A DNA stretch of 26,119 nt from Desulfobacterales bacterium. GTDB taxonomy: Bacteria > Desulfobacterota > Desulfobacteria > Desulfobacterales > UBA5852. Position 1 is the stretch's first letter; every line of letters starts with the position of its first letter. Under the pieces are notes generated by a model, which ran no database searches, was not told the DNA's origin, and saw nothing but the letters and a program-made list of their open reading frames with translations. This document shows positions 1 to 9,800 of the stretch, one piece after another. The position numbers and the translations under genes were made by a program. Location: contig JASJBQ010000006.1 of NCBI GenBank assembly GCA_030066455.1, positions 1 to 26,119 on the forward strand. Reading direction: 5' to 3'.

Positions 1-348
1 CTGGCCCAGGTCGGCGCGCGGGCCGCGCTTGCCGACCGGGACTTCGTGGCCGCTACGCTGGAATTGGTGCATGCCGGGCTGGACGATCTCTATGGGGAGC
101 TTGACGCCATGGGGCTGACCTATTTCCCGACCCAGTCCAATTTTTTTCTGATCGACACGGGGCGCGACGCCCAGAGCGTGTTCGAGGCGATGCTTCGCGA
201 AGGGGTCATCGTGCGATCGATGCGCGGTTACGGCTTTCCGCATTACATCCGCGTGAATGTGGGGATGCCCGATGAGAACCGGCGCTTGATCCAAGCGCTG
301 CGCACGGTGATCGAGACGCTCGCACCGGTCGCGGGCACCTCGAGGTGA
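1..348 (+). CDS. hisC: Histidinol-phosphate aminotransferase, C-terminal part (5' end outside window)
   Basis: The reading frame is open from base 1, so the gene enters from the left; about 115 residues remain. HisC is a PLP-dependent aminotransferase that makes L-histidinol phosphate in histidine biosynthesis. The small C-terminal domain of the fold-type I family is visible: a helix-rich start, then TYFPTQSNFFLIDTG, an EGVIVRSMRGYGFPHYIRV strand that carries the arginine expected to bind the substrate phosphate or carboxylate, and a closing helix. The PLP lysine lies upstream and is not in the window. The next gene, cmk, starts about 80 bases later on the same strand, so co-transcription is likely. 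A related class I/II aminotransferase cannot be fully excluded from the tail alone, but the R-x-x-x-x-Y-G-F-P pattern favours HisC. Confidence 0.85.
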   Translation: MAQVGARAALADRDFVAATLELVHAGLDDLYGELDAMGLTYFPTQSNFFLIDTGRDAQSVFEAMLREGVIVRSMRGYGFPHYIRVNVGMPDENRRLIQALRTVIETLAPVAGTSR

Positions 349-428
349 TGCGGTCGTCCTGGCGCCGGCCGTAACGGGCGAACGCGGCGTCGGGGGCCGC
401 TGACCCAGGCGGGGAGGCCTGGCACACG

Positions 429-1118
429 ATGACAAAGCAACTGGTGATCACGATCGATGGACCGGCCGGGGCCGGCAAGAGTACGGTCAGCCGCCTGCTG
501 GCCGACCGGCTGCAGTACCGCTATATTGATACCGGCTCGCTTTACAGGGGCGTGGCTCTCGCGGCCCGGAGGGCCACGCTGGACCCGGATGACGACGAGG
601 GTCTGGCGGCCCTCTGCCGGGATCTGGAGCTACATTTCGTCCGCGGCCCATCGGGCGGCAGCCGTCTGCATTGGGCCGGCGAGGACATCGAAGACCAGAT
701 CCGCACGGCGGAAATCGCGATGCTGGCTTCGGCGGTGTCCGCCCGTCCGGTGGTGCGCGGTTTTCTTTTGGACGTCCAGCGTCGCCTGGGGCGCGAGGGC
801 GGGGCCGTATTCGAAGGCCGGGACATGGGAACCGTGGTATTCCCGGAGGCCGACGTCAAATTTTTCCTGGACGCCCCGCTGGCGGTGCGCGCCCGTCGGC
901 GGCACCTCGAATTCGCGGCCCGTTCGGATCAATCGCTCGAAGCGGTCGAAAAGGACATGCGCCGGCGGGACCACAACGACCGGTCCCGGGCGATTGCGCC
1001 TCTCAAGGCGGCCGAGGATGCCATTACCATCGATTCCGAAGGTTTGGACCCCGAAGGCGTCGTGGCGCATATGCTGACGTTCATCGAAGCGCCGCACGCA
1101 ACGGCACCGCCGCAGTAA
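429..1118 (+). CDS. cmk: Cytidylate kinase
   Basis: This 229-residue protein phosphorylates CMP and dCMP with ATP in pyrimidine nucleotide salvage and de novo supply. The Walker A loop GPAGAGKSTVSRLLADRL sits near residues 11-28, followed by the YRYIDTGSLYRG substrate segment. The family signature GRDMGTVVFPEADVKFFLDA lies near residues 129-148, and an arginine-rich LID segment (RARRRHLEF, RRRDHNDRSR) follows. Length matches the bacterial type (about 225). A GGGGAGG ribosome site at 411-417 precedes the ATG by 11 bases. It lies between hisC and rpsA; cmk next to rpsA is a widespread bacterial arrangement. Nothing looks unusual in the sequence. Confidence 0.97.
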   Translation: MTKQLVITIDGPAGAGKSTVSRLLADRLQYRYIDTGSLYRGVALAARRATLDPDDDEGLAALCRDLELHFVRGPSGGSRLHWAGEDIEDQIRTAEIAMLASAVSARPVVRGFLLDVQRRLGREGGAVFEGRDMGTVVFPEADVKFFLDAPLAVRARRRHLEFAARSDQSLEAVEKDMRRRDHNDRSRAIAPLKAAEDAITIDSEGLDPEGVVAHMLTFIEAPHATAPPQ

Positions 1119-1173
1119 ATGTATTTTTTCGTTGTGTTATGGAAACGATTCTGATAACGAAGCTTGTTTATGC

Positions 1174-1189
1174 CAACCATATTTGGTTG
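1174..1189 (+). promoter_or_regulatory. Small perfect inverted repeat in the rpsA leader
   Basis: CAACCA and TGGTTG flank a TATT loop 36 bases before the rpsA start, inside a noticeably AT-rich 107-base spacer after cmk. S1 is known to autoregulate translation in E. coli, so a leader structure is plausible, but no specific role can be read from a 6-bp stem. Confidence 0.3.
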
Positions 1190-1225
1190 ATGCAAAAAAT
1201 CGGCTAAGGGGGAAATACCGAGTCA

Positions 1226-3061
1226 ATGGAAAATTTAGTGGAAAACAACGCAAACGACAACATCGAACCCACCGGATCAACCGAGCCCATGAACGCCAAC
1301 CCGCAGGAAGCGCCGGAAAGCGAATCCCCGGAAAGCGAATCCATGGAAGAGCTCATGAGTATGTACGAGGAGAGCTTCAAACGTTTCGCCGAAGGCGAAG
1401 TCGTGACGGGGCGCATCATCTCCGTGGACAAGGACCACGTTCTGGTGGACATCGGCTACAAATCCGAGGGACAGATCCGAATCCACGAATTCCGCGACGA
1501 AAACGGCGAGATCAAGGCCGAGATCGGCGACGAGATCGAAGTGATGGTGGAATGGTGGGACGACGAAGAGGAGCGGGTCGTCCTTTCAAAGGAAAAGGCG
1601 GCCAGCGTCAAGGTCTGGGAAGAGATCAAGCGGGTCTACGACGCCGACGAAACCATGCCGGGAACCATCCAGTCGCGGGTCAAGGGCGGCTTTTCGGTGG
1701 ATATCGGCGTGCAGGCCTTTCTGCCCGGATCCCAGGCAGACCTGCGGCCGATCCGCAACCTGGACGACCTGGTGGGCAAGTCCTTCGAGTTCAAGATCCT
1801 CAAATACAACCGCAAGCGCAGCAACATCGTGCTATCCCGGCGGGTCATCCTCGAAGCCGAACGCGAGGCCAAACGGGCCGCCACCCTGGCATCGATCCAC
1901 GAGGGCAAGGTGGTGGACGGAACGGTCAAGAACATCACCGAATACGGCGTCTTCGTCGACCTGGGCGGCGTGGACGGTCTGCTGCACATTACCGATATCT
2001 CCTGGGGACGCGTCAAACATCCCTCCGAGCTGTTTACCATCGGCGATGAGATCACGGTCAAGATCCTCAACCTGGATCTTGAAAAGGAACGGGTGTCGCT
2101 GGGTATGAAACAGCTCAGCGAGGATCCCTGGACCCACGCGGCCGAAAATTACCCCGTGGGCACCCACGTGGTGGGCCGCGTCGTCAGCCTCACGGACTAC
2201 GGCGCCTTTGTCGAGCTGGAGGAGGGCATCGAGGGGCTCATTCACGTCTCCGAGATGTCCTGGACCCGCAAGGTGCGCCACCCGTCCAAGGTCGTTTCCA
2301 TCGGCGAGGAAGTCCAGGCCGTGGTGCTCGACATCAAGCCCGACAGCCGGCGCATTTCCCTGGGAATGAAGCAGGTCAAACCCAACCCCTGGGACGTCAT
2401 CGCCGAGAAATACCCCGTGGGCACCACCATCGAAGGGCGCATCAAGAACATCACCGACTTCGGCCTCTTTATCGGGATCGACGAGGGGATCGACGGCCTG
2501 GTGCATATTTCCGACATCTCCTGGACCAAGCGCATCAAGCACCCGTCCGAGATCTACAAGAAGGGCGACACGGTGCAGGCCATCGTGCTCGATATCGAAA
2601 AAGGCAACGAGCGCTTCTCACTGGGCATCAAGCAGCTGGCGGACGATCCCTGGAAGACCGTGGCCGAACGCTACGAGGTCGGCAAGGAAATCACCGGAAC
2701 GATCACGAACCTGACGGATTTCGGTATTTTCGTCGAACTGGAAGAAGGGATCGAAGGCCTGATCCACGTTTCCGAGATCAGCAAGGAAAAGATCAAGACA
2801 CCGGTCGGGATGTACAACATCGGCGACGTCATCACCGCCAAGGTGATGAACATCAACAGCGACGAGCGGCGGATCGGCCTCTCCATCAAACGCCTGGAAA
2901 TGGAAGATGAGCAGTCCCTGTTGAGCGAATACGTCAGCAGCATGAAGCCGGCCACTTCCACCTTCGGTGAAATTCTGCGGGAAAACCTGCAGGAGAAGCT
3001 CAACGAAGTCGAGCAGCAGGACCCGTCGTCGCCCGAAGACGACGCATCCAAGAGCGAATAG
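1226..3061 (+). CDS. rpsA: 30S ribosomal protein S1
   Basis: This 611-residue protein holds six S1 RNA-binding domains in tandem, roughly residues 57-125, 142-208, 225-295, 312-382, 399-469 and 486-556. The last four are close copies, each with a G-V/I/L-F-V-x-L/I-x-x-G-x-x-G-L-I/V-H core. S1 binds the small ribosomal subunit and helps it capture and unfold mRNA leaders. It is longer than the E. coli form (557) because of an acidic, low-complexity N-terminal tail (about 50 residues, rich in E, S, N and P) and an acidic C-terminal tail. A purine-rich AAGGGGGAA lies at 1206-1214, 11 bases before the ATG. The N-terminal tail contains a perfect 15-bp in-frame duplication at 1313-1342. The gene probably shares a transcript with cmk upstream. 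Confidence 0.97.
   Translation: MENLVENNANDNIEPTGSTEPMNANPQEAPESESPESESMEELMSMYEESFKRFAEGEVVTGRIISVDKDHVLVDIGYKSEGQIRIHEFRDENGEIKAEIGDEIEVMVEWWDDEEERVVLSKEKAASVKVWEEIKRVYDADETMPGTIQSRVKGGFSVDIGVQAFLPGSQADLRPIRNLDDLVGKSFEFKILKYNRKRSNIVLSRRVILEAEREAKRAATLASIHEGKVVDGTVKNITEYGVFVDLGGVDGLLHITDISWGRVKHPSELFTIGDEITVKILNLDLEKERVSLGMKQLSEDPWTHAAENYPVGTHVVGRVVSLTDYGAFVELEEGIEGLIHVSEMSWTRKVRHPSKVVSIGEEVQAVVLDIKPDSRRISLGMKQVKPNPWDVIAEKYPVGTTIEGRIKNITDFGLFIGIDEGIDGLVHISDISWTKRIKHPSEIYKKGDTVQAIVLDIEKGNERFSLGIKQLADDPWKTVAERYEVGKEITGTITNLTDFGIFVELEEGIEGLIHVSEISKEKIKTPVGMYNIGDVITAKVMNINSDERRIGLSIKRLEMEDEQSLLSEYVSSMKPATSTFGEILRENLQEKLNEVEQQDPSSPEDDASKSE
1313..1342 (+). repeat. Perfect 15-bp tandem duplication inside rpsA
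   Basis: CCGGAAAGCGAATCC occurs twice back to back (1313-1327 and 1328-1342). It encodes PESES twice in the disordered acidic tail of S1, so the reading frame is kept. The identity of the two copies suggests a recent slippage event. Confidence 0.9.
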
Positions 3062-3064
3062 GGC

Positions 3065-3107
3065 CGATGCCGCCACGGGACCCGGACGTGCCCGGGTCCC
3101 GGCATCG
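3065..3107 (+). terminator. Hairpin just after rpsA, probable terminator or 3' end structure
   Basis: A 10-bp perfect stem (3076-3085 with 3092-3101, loop ACGTGC) is extended by CGATGCC (3065-3071) pairing with GGCATCG (3101-3107; one G shared), across a small internal loop. It starts four bases after the rpsA stop codon. No T-run follows, so it may protect the mRNA end rather than terminate by itself. Confidence 0.5.
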
Positions 3108-3129
3108 ATCGCAACACCCGACACCCCCC

Positions 3130-3169
3130 GCCGGTTGCCGCCCTGACAGGGCCAAACCGGCGTTGCTTT
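3130..3169 (+). terminator. Second nested hairpin in the rpsA-sppA spacer
   Basis: GCCGGTT (3130-3136) pairs with AACCGGC (3155-3161), and inside it GCCCT (3140-3144) pairs with AGGGC (3148-3152) around a GAC loop. A modest T-rich stretch (GTTGCTTTC) follows. Together with the hairpin at 3065 this suggests rpsA transcription is cut or attenuated before sppA. Confidence 0.4.
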
Positions 3170-3260
3170 CAATTGATTGCTCCGGGCCCGGGGCCGCTGC
3201 CGGCCAAGCATGGCCGCAGTCAGGCGCCAATGGCATTGACCCGCTGAAGAGGCAACAACC

Positions 3261-4175
3261 ATGTTTTCGCGTCGACATCCGCTGCTGTTCTCCTTCCTGA
3301 TCTTTTCCGGCCTCGCATCCGTCACGCTGGTGGCGGTGGCCGTGATCATCGCTGCGGGTCCCGGAATCTCAGAATACGAGATCATGGGGGGCGCCGAGGA
3401 TGGGGAGCAGGTGGGGGTCGTCGAGGTCCTGGGGGTCATCGCCGACGCCAAGGAAACCATCCGGCAGCTGAGGCGATTTCGTGAAGACGAGAACATCCGG
3501 GCCATCGTCCTGCGGGTCGATTCGCCCGGCGGCGTCGTGGGGCCTTCCCAGGAGATCTATCGGGAAGTCGCCAAGACACGCCAGGTTAAAAAGGTCGTCG
3601 CCTCCATGGGGGCGGTGGCGGCCTCGGGGGGCTACTACGTGGTCGCTTCGGCCGACGGCATTATCGCCAATCCGGGCACCATCACCGGCAGCATCGGGGT
3701 GATCATGGAGTACACCAACTTCAAAGAGCTTTTCAGCAAGATCGGACTCGCACCGGTGGTCATCAAGAGCGGCACGTTCAAGGATACCGGCTCCCCCGTT
3801 CGCGACATAACCCCCGAAGAAGAAAAATACCTGCAGGCTTTCGTTCAGGAACTTCACGAGCAATTCGTGGCCGCCATTGCCGCGGGTCGCAAAATGAAGC
3901 TCGACACCGTTCGCAAGCTGGCCGACGGACGCATCTACACGGGGGCCGACGCCAAATCCCTGGGGCTCGTCGACCGCATCGGCAACCTGGAAGACGCCGT
4001 GCAGTGGGCCGGTGAACTGGCGGGCGTCAAGGGTGAGGTCACCGCCGTCTACATCCCGGCCCGCAAGACCTCGCTGCTGCAGTTGCTTAGCGAAGCCACG
4101 CTGCGCGATCTCCTGGGCCGCGTCGCCCGCCCCGAGTGGACAGCCGGCTATATTTACGCACCTTCCCATAACTGA
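3261..4175 (+). CDS. sppA: Signal peptide peptidase SppA, short (36K) form
   Basis: This 304-residue membrane-anchored serine protease clears cleaved signal peptides from the membrane. An N-terminal membrane segment spans about residues 8-32. The S49 protease core follows: VLRVDSPGG near 84-91 and SMGAVAASGGYYVVASADGI around the catalytic serine S122. The general-base lysine K174 is in SGTFKDTGSP, and its spacing of 52 residues from the serine matches the Bacillus enzyme. The NPGTITGSIGVI strand is also typical. Length fits the short single-domain form rather than the duplicated E. coli form. GAAGAGG lies shortly before the ATG. Two hairpins separate it from rpsA. It ends facing the converging yciO gene. 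Confidence 0.93.
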   Translation: MFSRRHPLLFSFLIFSGLASVTLVAVAVIIAAGPGISEYEIMGGAEDGEQVGVVEVLGVIADAKETIRQLRRFREDENIRAIVLRVDSPGGVVGPSQEIYREVAKTRQVKKVVASMGAVAASGGYYVVASADGIIANPGTITGSIGVIMEYTNFKELFSKIGLAPVVIKSGTFKDTGSPVRDITPEEEKYLQAFVQELHEQFVAAIAAGRKMKLDTVRKLADGRIYTGADAKSLGLVDRIGNLEDAVQWAGELAGVKGEVTAVYIPARKTSLLQLLSEATLRDLLGRVARPEWTAGYIYAPSHN

Positions 4176-4278
4176 GCCCCACACGACGGGCGACGGTTTG
4201 GCTACCGTTTGCGCCTTCTTCTTTCGTCCCAGAAAACGAACACCGAACCGAGAACCCTGAACCCAACAGAATGGCTTG

Positions 4279-4321
4279 CGGCCTTTTGCATATAAGGCCG
4301 GGGCGACGTTGAATAAACGTC
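4279..4321. terminator. Paired hairpins between convergent sppA and yciO
   Basis: CGGCCTT (4279-4285) pairs with AAGGCCG (4294-4300), and GACGTT (4305-4310) pairs with AACGTC (4316-4321). Both lie in the 177-base spacer between two genes that converge, where a bidirectional terminator is expected. Neither is followed by a long T-run. The rest of the spacer shows nothing recognisable. Confidence 0.35.
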
Positions 4322-4352
4322 CTGGTCTTTCGCCTTGACGTTTTTGGGCGGG

Positions 4353-4961
4353 TTATTCGAAAAGACTGACGTCGCCGGCGCCGCGGCGAATGATGTCCGG
4401 AATGTCGTCGATCAAGGCGATGACGCTGGAAGGATTGCCGGGAACCGGCCCGCTGTCGACCACCACGTCCAGGCGGCCGCCGAAGTGGTCATAGATCAGG
4501 GATGCGTCCTCGAACACGGTGCCGTCGGGCAGGGTGGCACTGGTGGTGAGGACCGGGTTGCCCAGCGTGTCCACCAGGGCGAGGCAGAAGGCATGGTCCG
4601 GCACCCGGATGCCTGCCGTCTTGCGCCGGGTCAGCATCATTTTGGGAACTTCCCGCGATCCCTCGAGGACAAAGGTGTAGGGGCCCGGCAAAAGGCGTTT
4701 CATGGTCTTATAGGCGTAATTGGACACCTTGGCGTACCGGCTGATGTTCTTGAGGTCCGAGCACATGAAGCTGAACGGCTTCTTCTTGTCCCGCTGCTTG
4801 AGTTGGTAGATTTTTTCGATGGCCTTCTTGTTGGTGATGTCGCAGCCGATGCCATAGAAGGTGTCGGTGGCGTAGGCGGCAACCCCTCCCGCCTTGAGAA
4901 TCTCGGCCACACGGTTTACCAGGCGCAACTGCGGATTGTCGGGGTTGATGTTCAGGAGCAT
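4353..4961 (-). CDS. yciO: YciO-like member of the Sua5/YrdC (threonylcarbamoyl-AMP synthase) family
   Basis: The product is 202 residues from the chosen ATG. It starts MLLNINPDNPQLRLVNRV and contains AGGVAAYATDTFYGIGCD, KRDKKKP-type and FVLEGSREVPKMML segments, plus GIRVPDHA and the closing GAGDVSLFE. The opening HPDNPQxRL pattern and overall layout match E. coli YciO more closely than YrdC or Sua5. Sua5/YrdC proteins make threonylcarbamoyl-AMP for t6A modification of tRNA; YciO paralogues share the fold but their cellular job is less certain. An ATG 132 bases upstream is in frame, but its extra residues look unlike the family and a candidate promoter at 5095-5121 would start transcription after that ATG. 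No strong ribosome site precedes 4961. Confidence 0.88.
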   Translation of the reverse strand: MLLNINPDNPQLRLVNRVAEILKAGGVAAYATDTFYGIGCDITNKKAIEKIYQLKQRDKKKPFSFMCSDLKNISRYAKVSNYAYKTMKRLLPGPYTFVLEGSREVPKMMLTRRKTAGIRVPDHAFCLALVDTLGNPVLTTSATLPDGTVFEDASLIYDHFGGRLDVVVDSGPVPGNPSSVIALIDDIPDIIRRGAGDVSLFE

Positions 4962-5094
4962 GAGTATGTTGCCCGGTCGAAGATTCCCATCCGGCGCCAT
5001 CCGCCTGCCGAGAGCATTGGGCCTCTGACGACCGTTTTCAGGGCTGTCGGCACGCTGAAAATGAAATGATTTGGCCGTATTGCAAAGTGCCATG

Positions 5095-5121
5095 AATATA
5101 TCGGCCGTCAGGGGTTGTCAA
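5095..5121 (-). promoter_or_regulatory. Candidate promoter for the yciO gene
   Basis: On the minus strand a perfect -35 box TTGACA (5116-5121) is followed 15 bases later by TATATT (5095-5100). The spacing is short of the usual 16-18, which lowers confidence. It points away from guaB and toward yciO, leaving a leader of about 125 bases. Confidence 0.35.
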
Positions 5122-5257
5122 GCCGGCAAAAAATGGTTTGCGTAAGACCGGTCCATTTGTTAATGAGCGGGCAAATTTTCGAACCTTCCCATCGAATGCG
5201 TGACGCGTGCGGTCATCCATCGGGGCCGAACCCCGCCGCCCGAAATCTGGAGGAATC

Positions 5258-6721
5258 ATGATCGAGATGAGTCCGGAAGAAGCCTATTCTTTCGACGACG
5301 TGCTGCTGCTGCCCAATTATTCGGATGTCGTGCCCAAGGATGTAACGGTCGACACGCGCCTGACCCGCAACCTGAGCCTCAATATCCCGCTGGTCAGCGC
5401 CGCCATGGACACGGTGACCGAGGCGGACACGGCCATCTGCATGGCCCGCGAAGGCGGCATCGGTTTCATCCACCGCAACATGAGCGTCGTCAGCCAGGCC
5501 CGGGAGGTGGACAAGGTCAAAAAATCCGAGAGCGGCATGATCGTCGACCCCGTCACCATCGCGCCCGAGCGTCCGGTGCACGAAGTCATGGAGGTCATGG
5601 CCAGCTACAGGATCTCGGGGGTGCCCGTGACGCAGGGAGACAAACTGGTGGGGATCGTCACCAACCGCGATCTGCGCTTCGAGACCAATCTCGACCGCCC
5701 GGTGTCCGAAGTGATGACCAAGGACCATCTGGTGACGGTATCCGAGGGCATCACGCTGGAGGAATCCAAGAAGCTCCTGCATCAGCACCGGATCGAAAAG
5801 CTGCTGGTGGTGGATGCCAACGGCCGGCTGGCCGGCATGATCACCATCAAGGACATCGAGAAGATCAAGAAATATCCGAATGCCTGCAAGGACAACCTGG
5901 GCCGGCTGCGCTGCGGGGCGGCCGTCGGCGTGGGGCCCGATATGCTGGAGCGCACCCAGGCCCTTCTCGATGCCGGCGCGGACGTGATCGTGATCGACAC
6001 CTCGCACGGCCACTCGATGAACGTCATCGAGGCGGTCAAAACGCTCAAGGCAACCTACAGCGCGGTCGAGCTCATTGCCGGCAACGTGGGCACCGCCAAA
6101 GGGGCCGAGGATCTGGTGGCGGCCGGCGTGGACGGTGTCAAGATCGGCATCGGCCCGGGATCGATCTGTACCACGCGGATCGTGGCCGGCATCGGCGTAC
6201 CGCAGGTCACCGCCATCCTCAACTGTCACGCGGTGGCTACCAAAACCGGCGTGCCGTTGATTGCCGACGGCGGGGTCAAGTATTCTGGCGACCTCACCAA
6301 GGCGCTGGGCTCCGGCGCCCACGTGGTGATGATCGGCGGCCTGTTCGCGGGCACCGAGGAAAGCCCGGGGGAGACCATCCTCTATCAGGGGCGCAGCTAC
6401 AAGGTCTACCGCGGCATGGGCTCGCTGGAGGCCATGAAGAAAGGCAGCAAGGATCGCTACTACCAGTCGGACGACGAGGCGGCGGATAAGCTCGTCCCCG
6501 AGGGCATCGTGGGTCGGGTGCCCTACCGCGGCCAGCTCTCGGCCAATATCCACCAGTTGATCGGCGGGCTCAAAGCCGGTATGGGCTACGTGGGCTGCCG
6601 CACGCTGGCCGAACTGCGTGAAAAAGCGCGGTTCGTGAAGATCTCCGCCGCCGGACTGCGCGAAAGCCACGTGCACGATGTCATCATCACCAAGGAGGCG
6701 CCCAACTACCGGGTCGAATAG
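5258..6721 (+). CDS. guaB: Inosine-5'-monophosphate dehydrogenase
   Basis: This 487-residue enzyme oxidises IMP to XMP with NAD, the committed step to guanine nucleotides. The TIM-barrel N-terminus [15 protein letters not shown] is followed by two CBS domains (about residues 95-205). The catalytic loop [17 protein letters not shown] has nucleophile C304, matching the family position. The phosphate-binding [19 protein letters not shown] and the flap region [11 protein letters not shown] come next, then a C-terminal [19 protein letters not shown] site at 5249-5253 fixes the ATG at 5258; the earlier in-frame ATG at 5207 lacks a ribosome site and would add unrelated residues. dnaE follows on the same strand after 157 bases. 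CGGGG/CCCCG at 5221-5235 is a small hairpin in the leader of unknown meaning. Confidence 0.98.
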   Translation: MIEMSPEEAYSFDDVLLLPNYSDVVPKDVTVDTRLTRNLSLNIPLVSAAMDTVTEADTAICMAREGGIGFIHRNMSVVSQAREVDKVKKSESGMIVDPVTIAPERPVHEVMEVMASYRISGVPVTQGDKLVGIVTNRDLRFETNLDRPVSEVMTKDHLVTVSEGITLEESKKLLHQHRIEKLLVVDANGRLAGMITIKDIEKIKKYPNACKDNLGRLRCGAAVGVGPDMLERTQALLDAGADVIVIDTSHGHSMNVIEAVKTLKATYSAVELIAGNVGTAKGAEDLVAAGVDGVKIGIGPGSICTTRIVAGIGVPQVTAILNCHAVATKTGVPLIADGGVKYSGDLTKALGSGAHVVMIGGLFAGTEESPGETILYQGRSYKVYRGMGSLEAMKKGSKDRYYQSDDEAADKLVPEGIVGRVPYRGQLSANIHQLIGGLKAGMGYVGCRTLAELREKARFVKISAAGLRESHVHDVIITKEAPNYRVE

Positions 6722-6878
6722 CCGCCGTTTGCGTTTTAACCTTGCTTCGTCGGGGCGTTCGGCCCGCCGGTGAGTGCACCGGCCCGCGACTGCCGCCCGA
6801 CGCACGCCCACCCGGTGGCGCGGTGGCCCTACCGCCGCCGGCCCGCGGGTGATTGTCATTTCAGGAGGCGCCCAACCC

Positions 6879-9800
6879 ATGGCTTCCGTTGCCGCCGATT
6901 TTGTCCATTTGCACGTCCACACCCAGTACAGTCTGCTGGACGGCGCCATCCGCATCGATTCGCTGCTGGCGCAGGCCAAGGCCTACGGTATGGAGGCCGT
7001 CGCCATCACCGACCACGGGACCATGTTCGGGGTGCTGGAGTTTCACGAAAAAGCCAAGAAGGCCGGGCTGCGGCCGATCATCGGCTGCGAAATCTACGTG
7101 GCGCCGCGCACCATTCGGGACAAGACCCCGGAGGACGCCAAGGGTCTGACCCACCTCGTTTTACTGGCGGAAAACCAGGAGGGTTACCGCAATCTCTGCA
7201 AGCTGGCCTCGATCGCCCAGATGGAAGGGTTCTACTACCGGCCGCGGATCGACAAGCAGCTGCTGGCCGAGCACAGCCGGGGTCTGATCGGCCTGACCGC
7301 CTGCCTCCACGGCGAGATCCCGATGCACATCAAGGCCGGGCGGATCGAGCAGGCCGACGAGGCCGCCCGCTGGTACCGACAGGTTCTGGGGGCCGACAAC
7401 TTTTTCCTGGAAGTCCAGAACAACGGCATTCCCATTCAGGAGACCGTCAACACGGCCCTGCGCGACATGAGTGCCCGGCTCGATATCCCCCTGGTGGCCA
7501 GCAACGACTGCCACTACCTGCAGAAGGAGGACGTGCGCGCCCACGACGTCCTGCTTTGCATTCAGACCGGCAAGACGGTGCACGAGACCAATCGCTTCAA
7601 ATTCTCCACCGACCAGCTCTATTTCAAAGCCCCCGAGGAGATGGCGGACGATTTCCAGGATTATCCCGGGGCCATCGCCAATACCGCGGCCATCGCCCGG
7701 CGGTGTGCCTACGAATTCGACTTCTCCTATCATTTTCCCCAGTTTGCGCCTTCGGTTGAGCAGACCACCGAAGACATTTTCGATGCGACCGTGCGGGAGG
7801 GGTTCAGGGCGCGAATGGCCAAGATCCGCGCGAAACACCCGGACATCGATCCCCAGGCCTACGAGGACCGGCTGGAATACGAAATCGCCGTGATCCGGGA
7901 GATGGGGTTTACCGGCTATTTTCTGATCGTGGCCGACTTTATTCGCTTCGCCAAGGAAAACGGGGTGCCGGTCGGGCCCGGGCGTGGATCGGCGGCCGGC
8001 AGCATGGTGGCCTATGCCATGGACATCACCGACCTGGACCCGATCGAGCACGGCCTCATTTTCGAGCGCTTTCTCAACCCGGCGCGCATCAGCATGCCGG
8101 ACATCGACGTGGACTTCTGCATCAACGGTCGTGAGAAGGTGCTGGATTACGTCAGTGAAAAATACGGCGGCGGCGATTACGTCGCCCAGATCATCACCTA
8201 CGGAAAGCTCAAGACCCGGGCTGTCATTCGGGACGTGGGCCGGGCGCTCGACATTCCACTCAAAGAGGTGGACACGATCGCCAAGATGGTGCCCGATGTG
8301 CTCAACATCAAGCTGGACGAGGCCATCGCCCAGGAACCCAAGTTCAACGAACTGGCCGCGGCGCGTCCGGAGATCGACGAACTGTTAAACATCTGCCGCG
8401 TACTCGAAGGGCTGCCACGGCACGCCTCGACCCACGCCGCCGGGGTCGTCATCGGTGACCGGCCGCTGGTGGAGTACCTGCCGCTCTACCGGGGTAAAAA
8501 GGGGGAAGTCGTGACCCAGTTCGACATGAAACACGTCGAACTGGCGGGCCTGGTCAAGTTCGATTTTCTGGGGTTGCGCAACCTGACGGTGATCGAGAAC
8601 ACCCTCAAGCTCATCGCCGCCCAGGGGCAGTCCGTGCCCGACATGGTCAATATCGACCTCGACGACCAAGAGACCTTTACCCTTCTGTCGCGGGCCGACA
8701 CCACCGGCGTCTTTCAACTCGAGAGCTCGGGGATGAAGGACCTGCTGGTGCGCCTCAAACCGGCGAGCTTTGCCGACATCACCGCCCTTGTCGCGCTCTA
8801 CCGGCCGGGGCCGCTGGACAGCGGCATGGTGGACGATTTTGTCGAGCGCAAGCACGGGCGCAAGGCGGTCGAATACCTGCTGCCCGAACTCGAGCCGATC
8901 CTGGAAGAGACCTACGGCGTGATTCTCTACCAGGAGCAGGTCATGAAGATTGCGGCCGTTCTGGCCAACTACACCATGGCCAAAGCCGACGACCTGCGCA
9001 AGGCCATGGGGAAAAAAATCCAGGCCAAGATGGCCGAGCACCGTGATTTCTTCATGGCCGGGGCGCGCGAGAACGCGATCGACGCGGATAAGGCCGGGAC
9101 GCTCTTCGATCTGATGGAGAAGTTCGGCGGCTACGGTTTCAACAAGTCCCACAGCGCGGCCTATGCCCTGATCGCCTATCAGACGGCCTATCTCAAGACC
9201 CACTACCCGGTGGAATTCCTGGCGGCGCTGCTGACCAGCGAAATGCATTCCACCGACGGGGTGGTCAAGTTCATCGCCGAATGCCGCAGCCACGGGATCG
9301 ACGTGCTGCCGCCCAACGTCAACCAGAGCGGGACCCGCTTTGCCGTGGACGACGGCCGGATCCGCTACGGTCTGGTGGCGGTCAAGAACGTGGGCGAAGC
9401 GGCCATCGAGGCTATCGTGGCCGAACGAGAGGCCAGCGGTCCCTTTGCTTCGCTGTTTGACTTCTGCTCCCGGGTCGACCTGCGGCGGGTGAACAAGCGC
9501 GTCATCGAGAGCCTGATTACCTGCGGGGCGTTCGACACCACGGGCGCCAAACGCTCCCAGATGATGGCCGCGCTCGAGGATGCCCTGGAATACGGCCAGC
9601 GGGTCCAAAAGGAAAAGGCCGACCCCCAGATGGGGCTCTTCGGCACGGTGGCCTCCGCGCCGACCCTGAACGCCCCCGAGCTGCCGCCAATCGAGGAATG
9701 GGAGCCCCGTCACGCCCTGGCCCAGGAGAAGGAGTCTCTGGGGTTCTATCTGAGCGGCCATCCTCTGGACCGCTATCTGGAGACCATCGAAAAGTTCACC

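Noticed and set aside
5213..6979. A 588-codon open frame antisense to guaB
   Set aside because: It lies wholly opposite guaB and the start of dnaE; its His/Asp/Arg-rich composition is the usual shadow of GC-rich coding DNA.
8385..9761. A 458-codon open frame antisense to dnaE
   Set aside because: dnaE polymerase motifs on the plus strand cover the same bases; the antisense product shows no motif.
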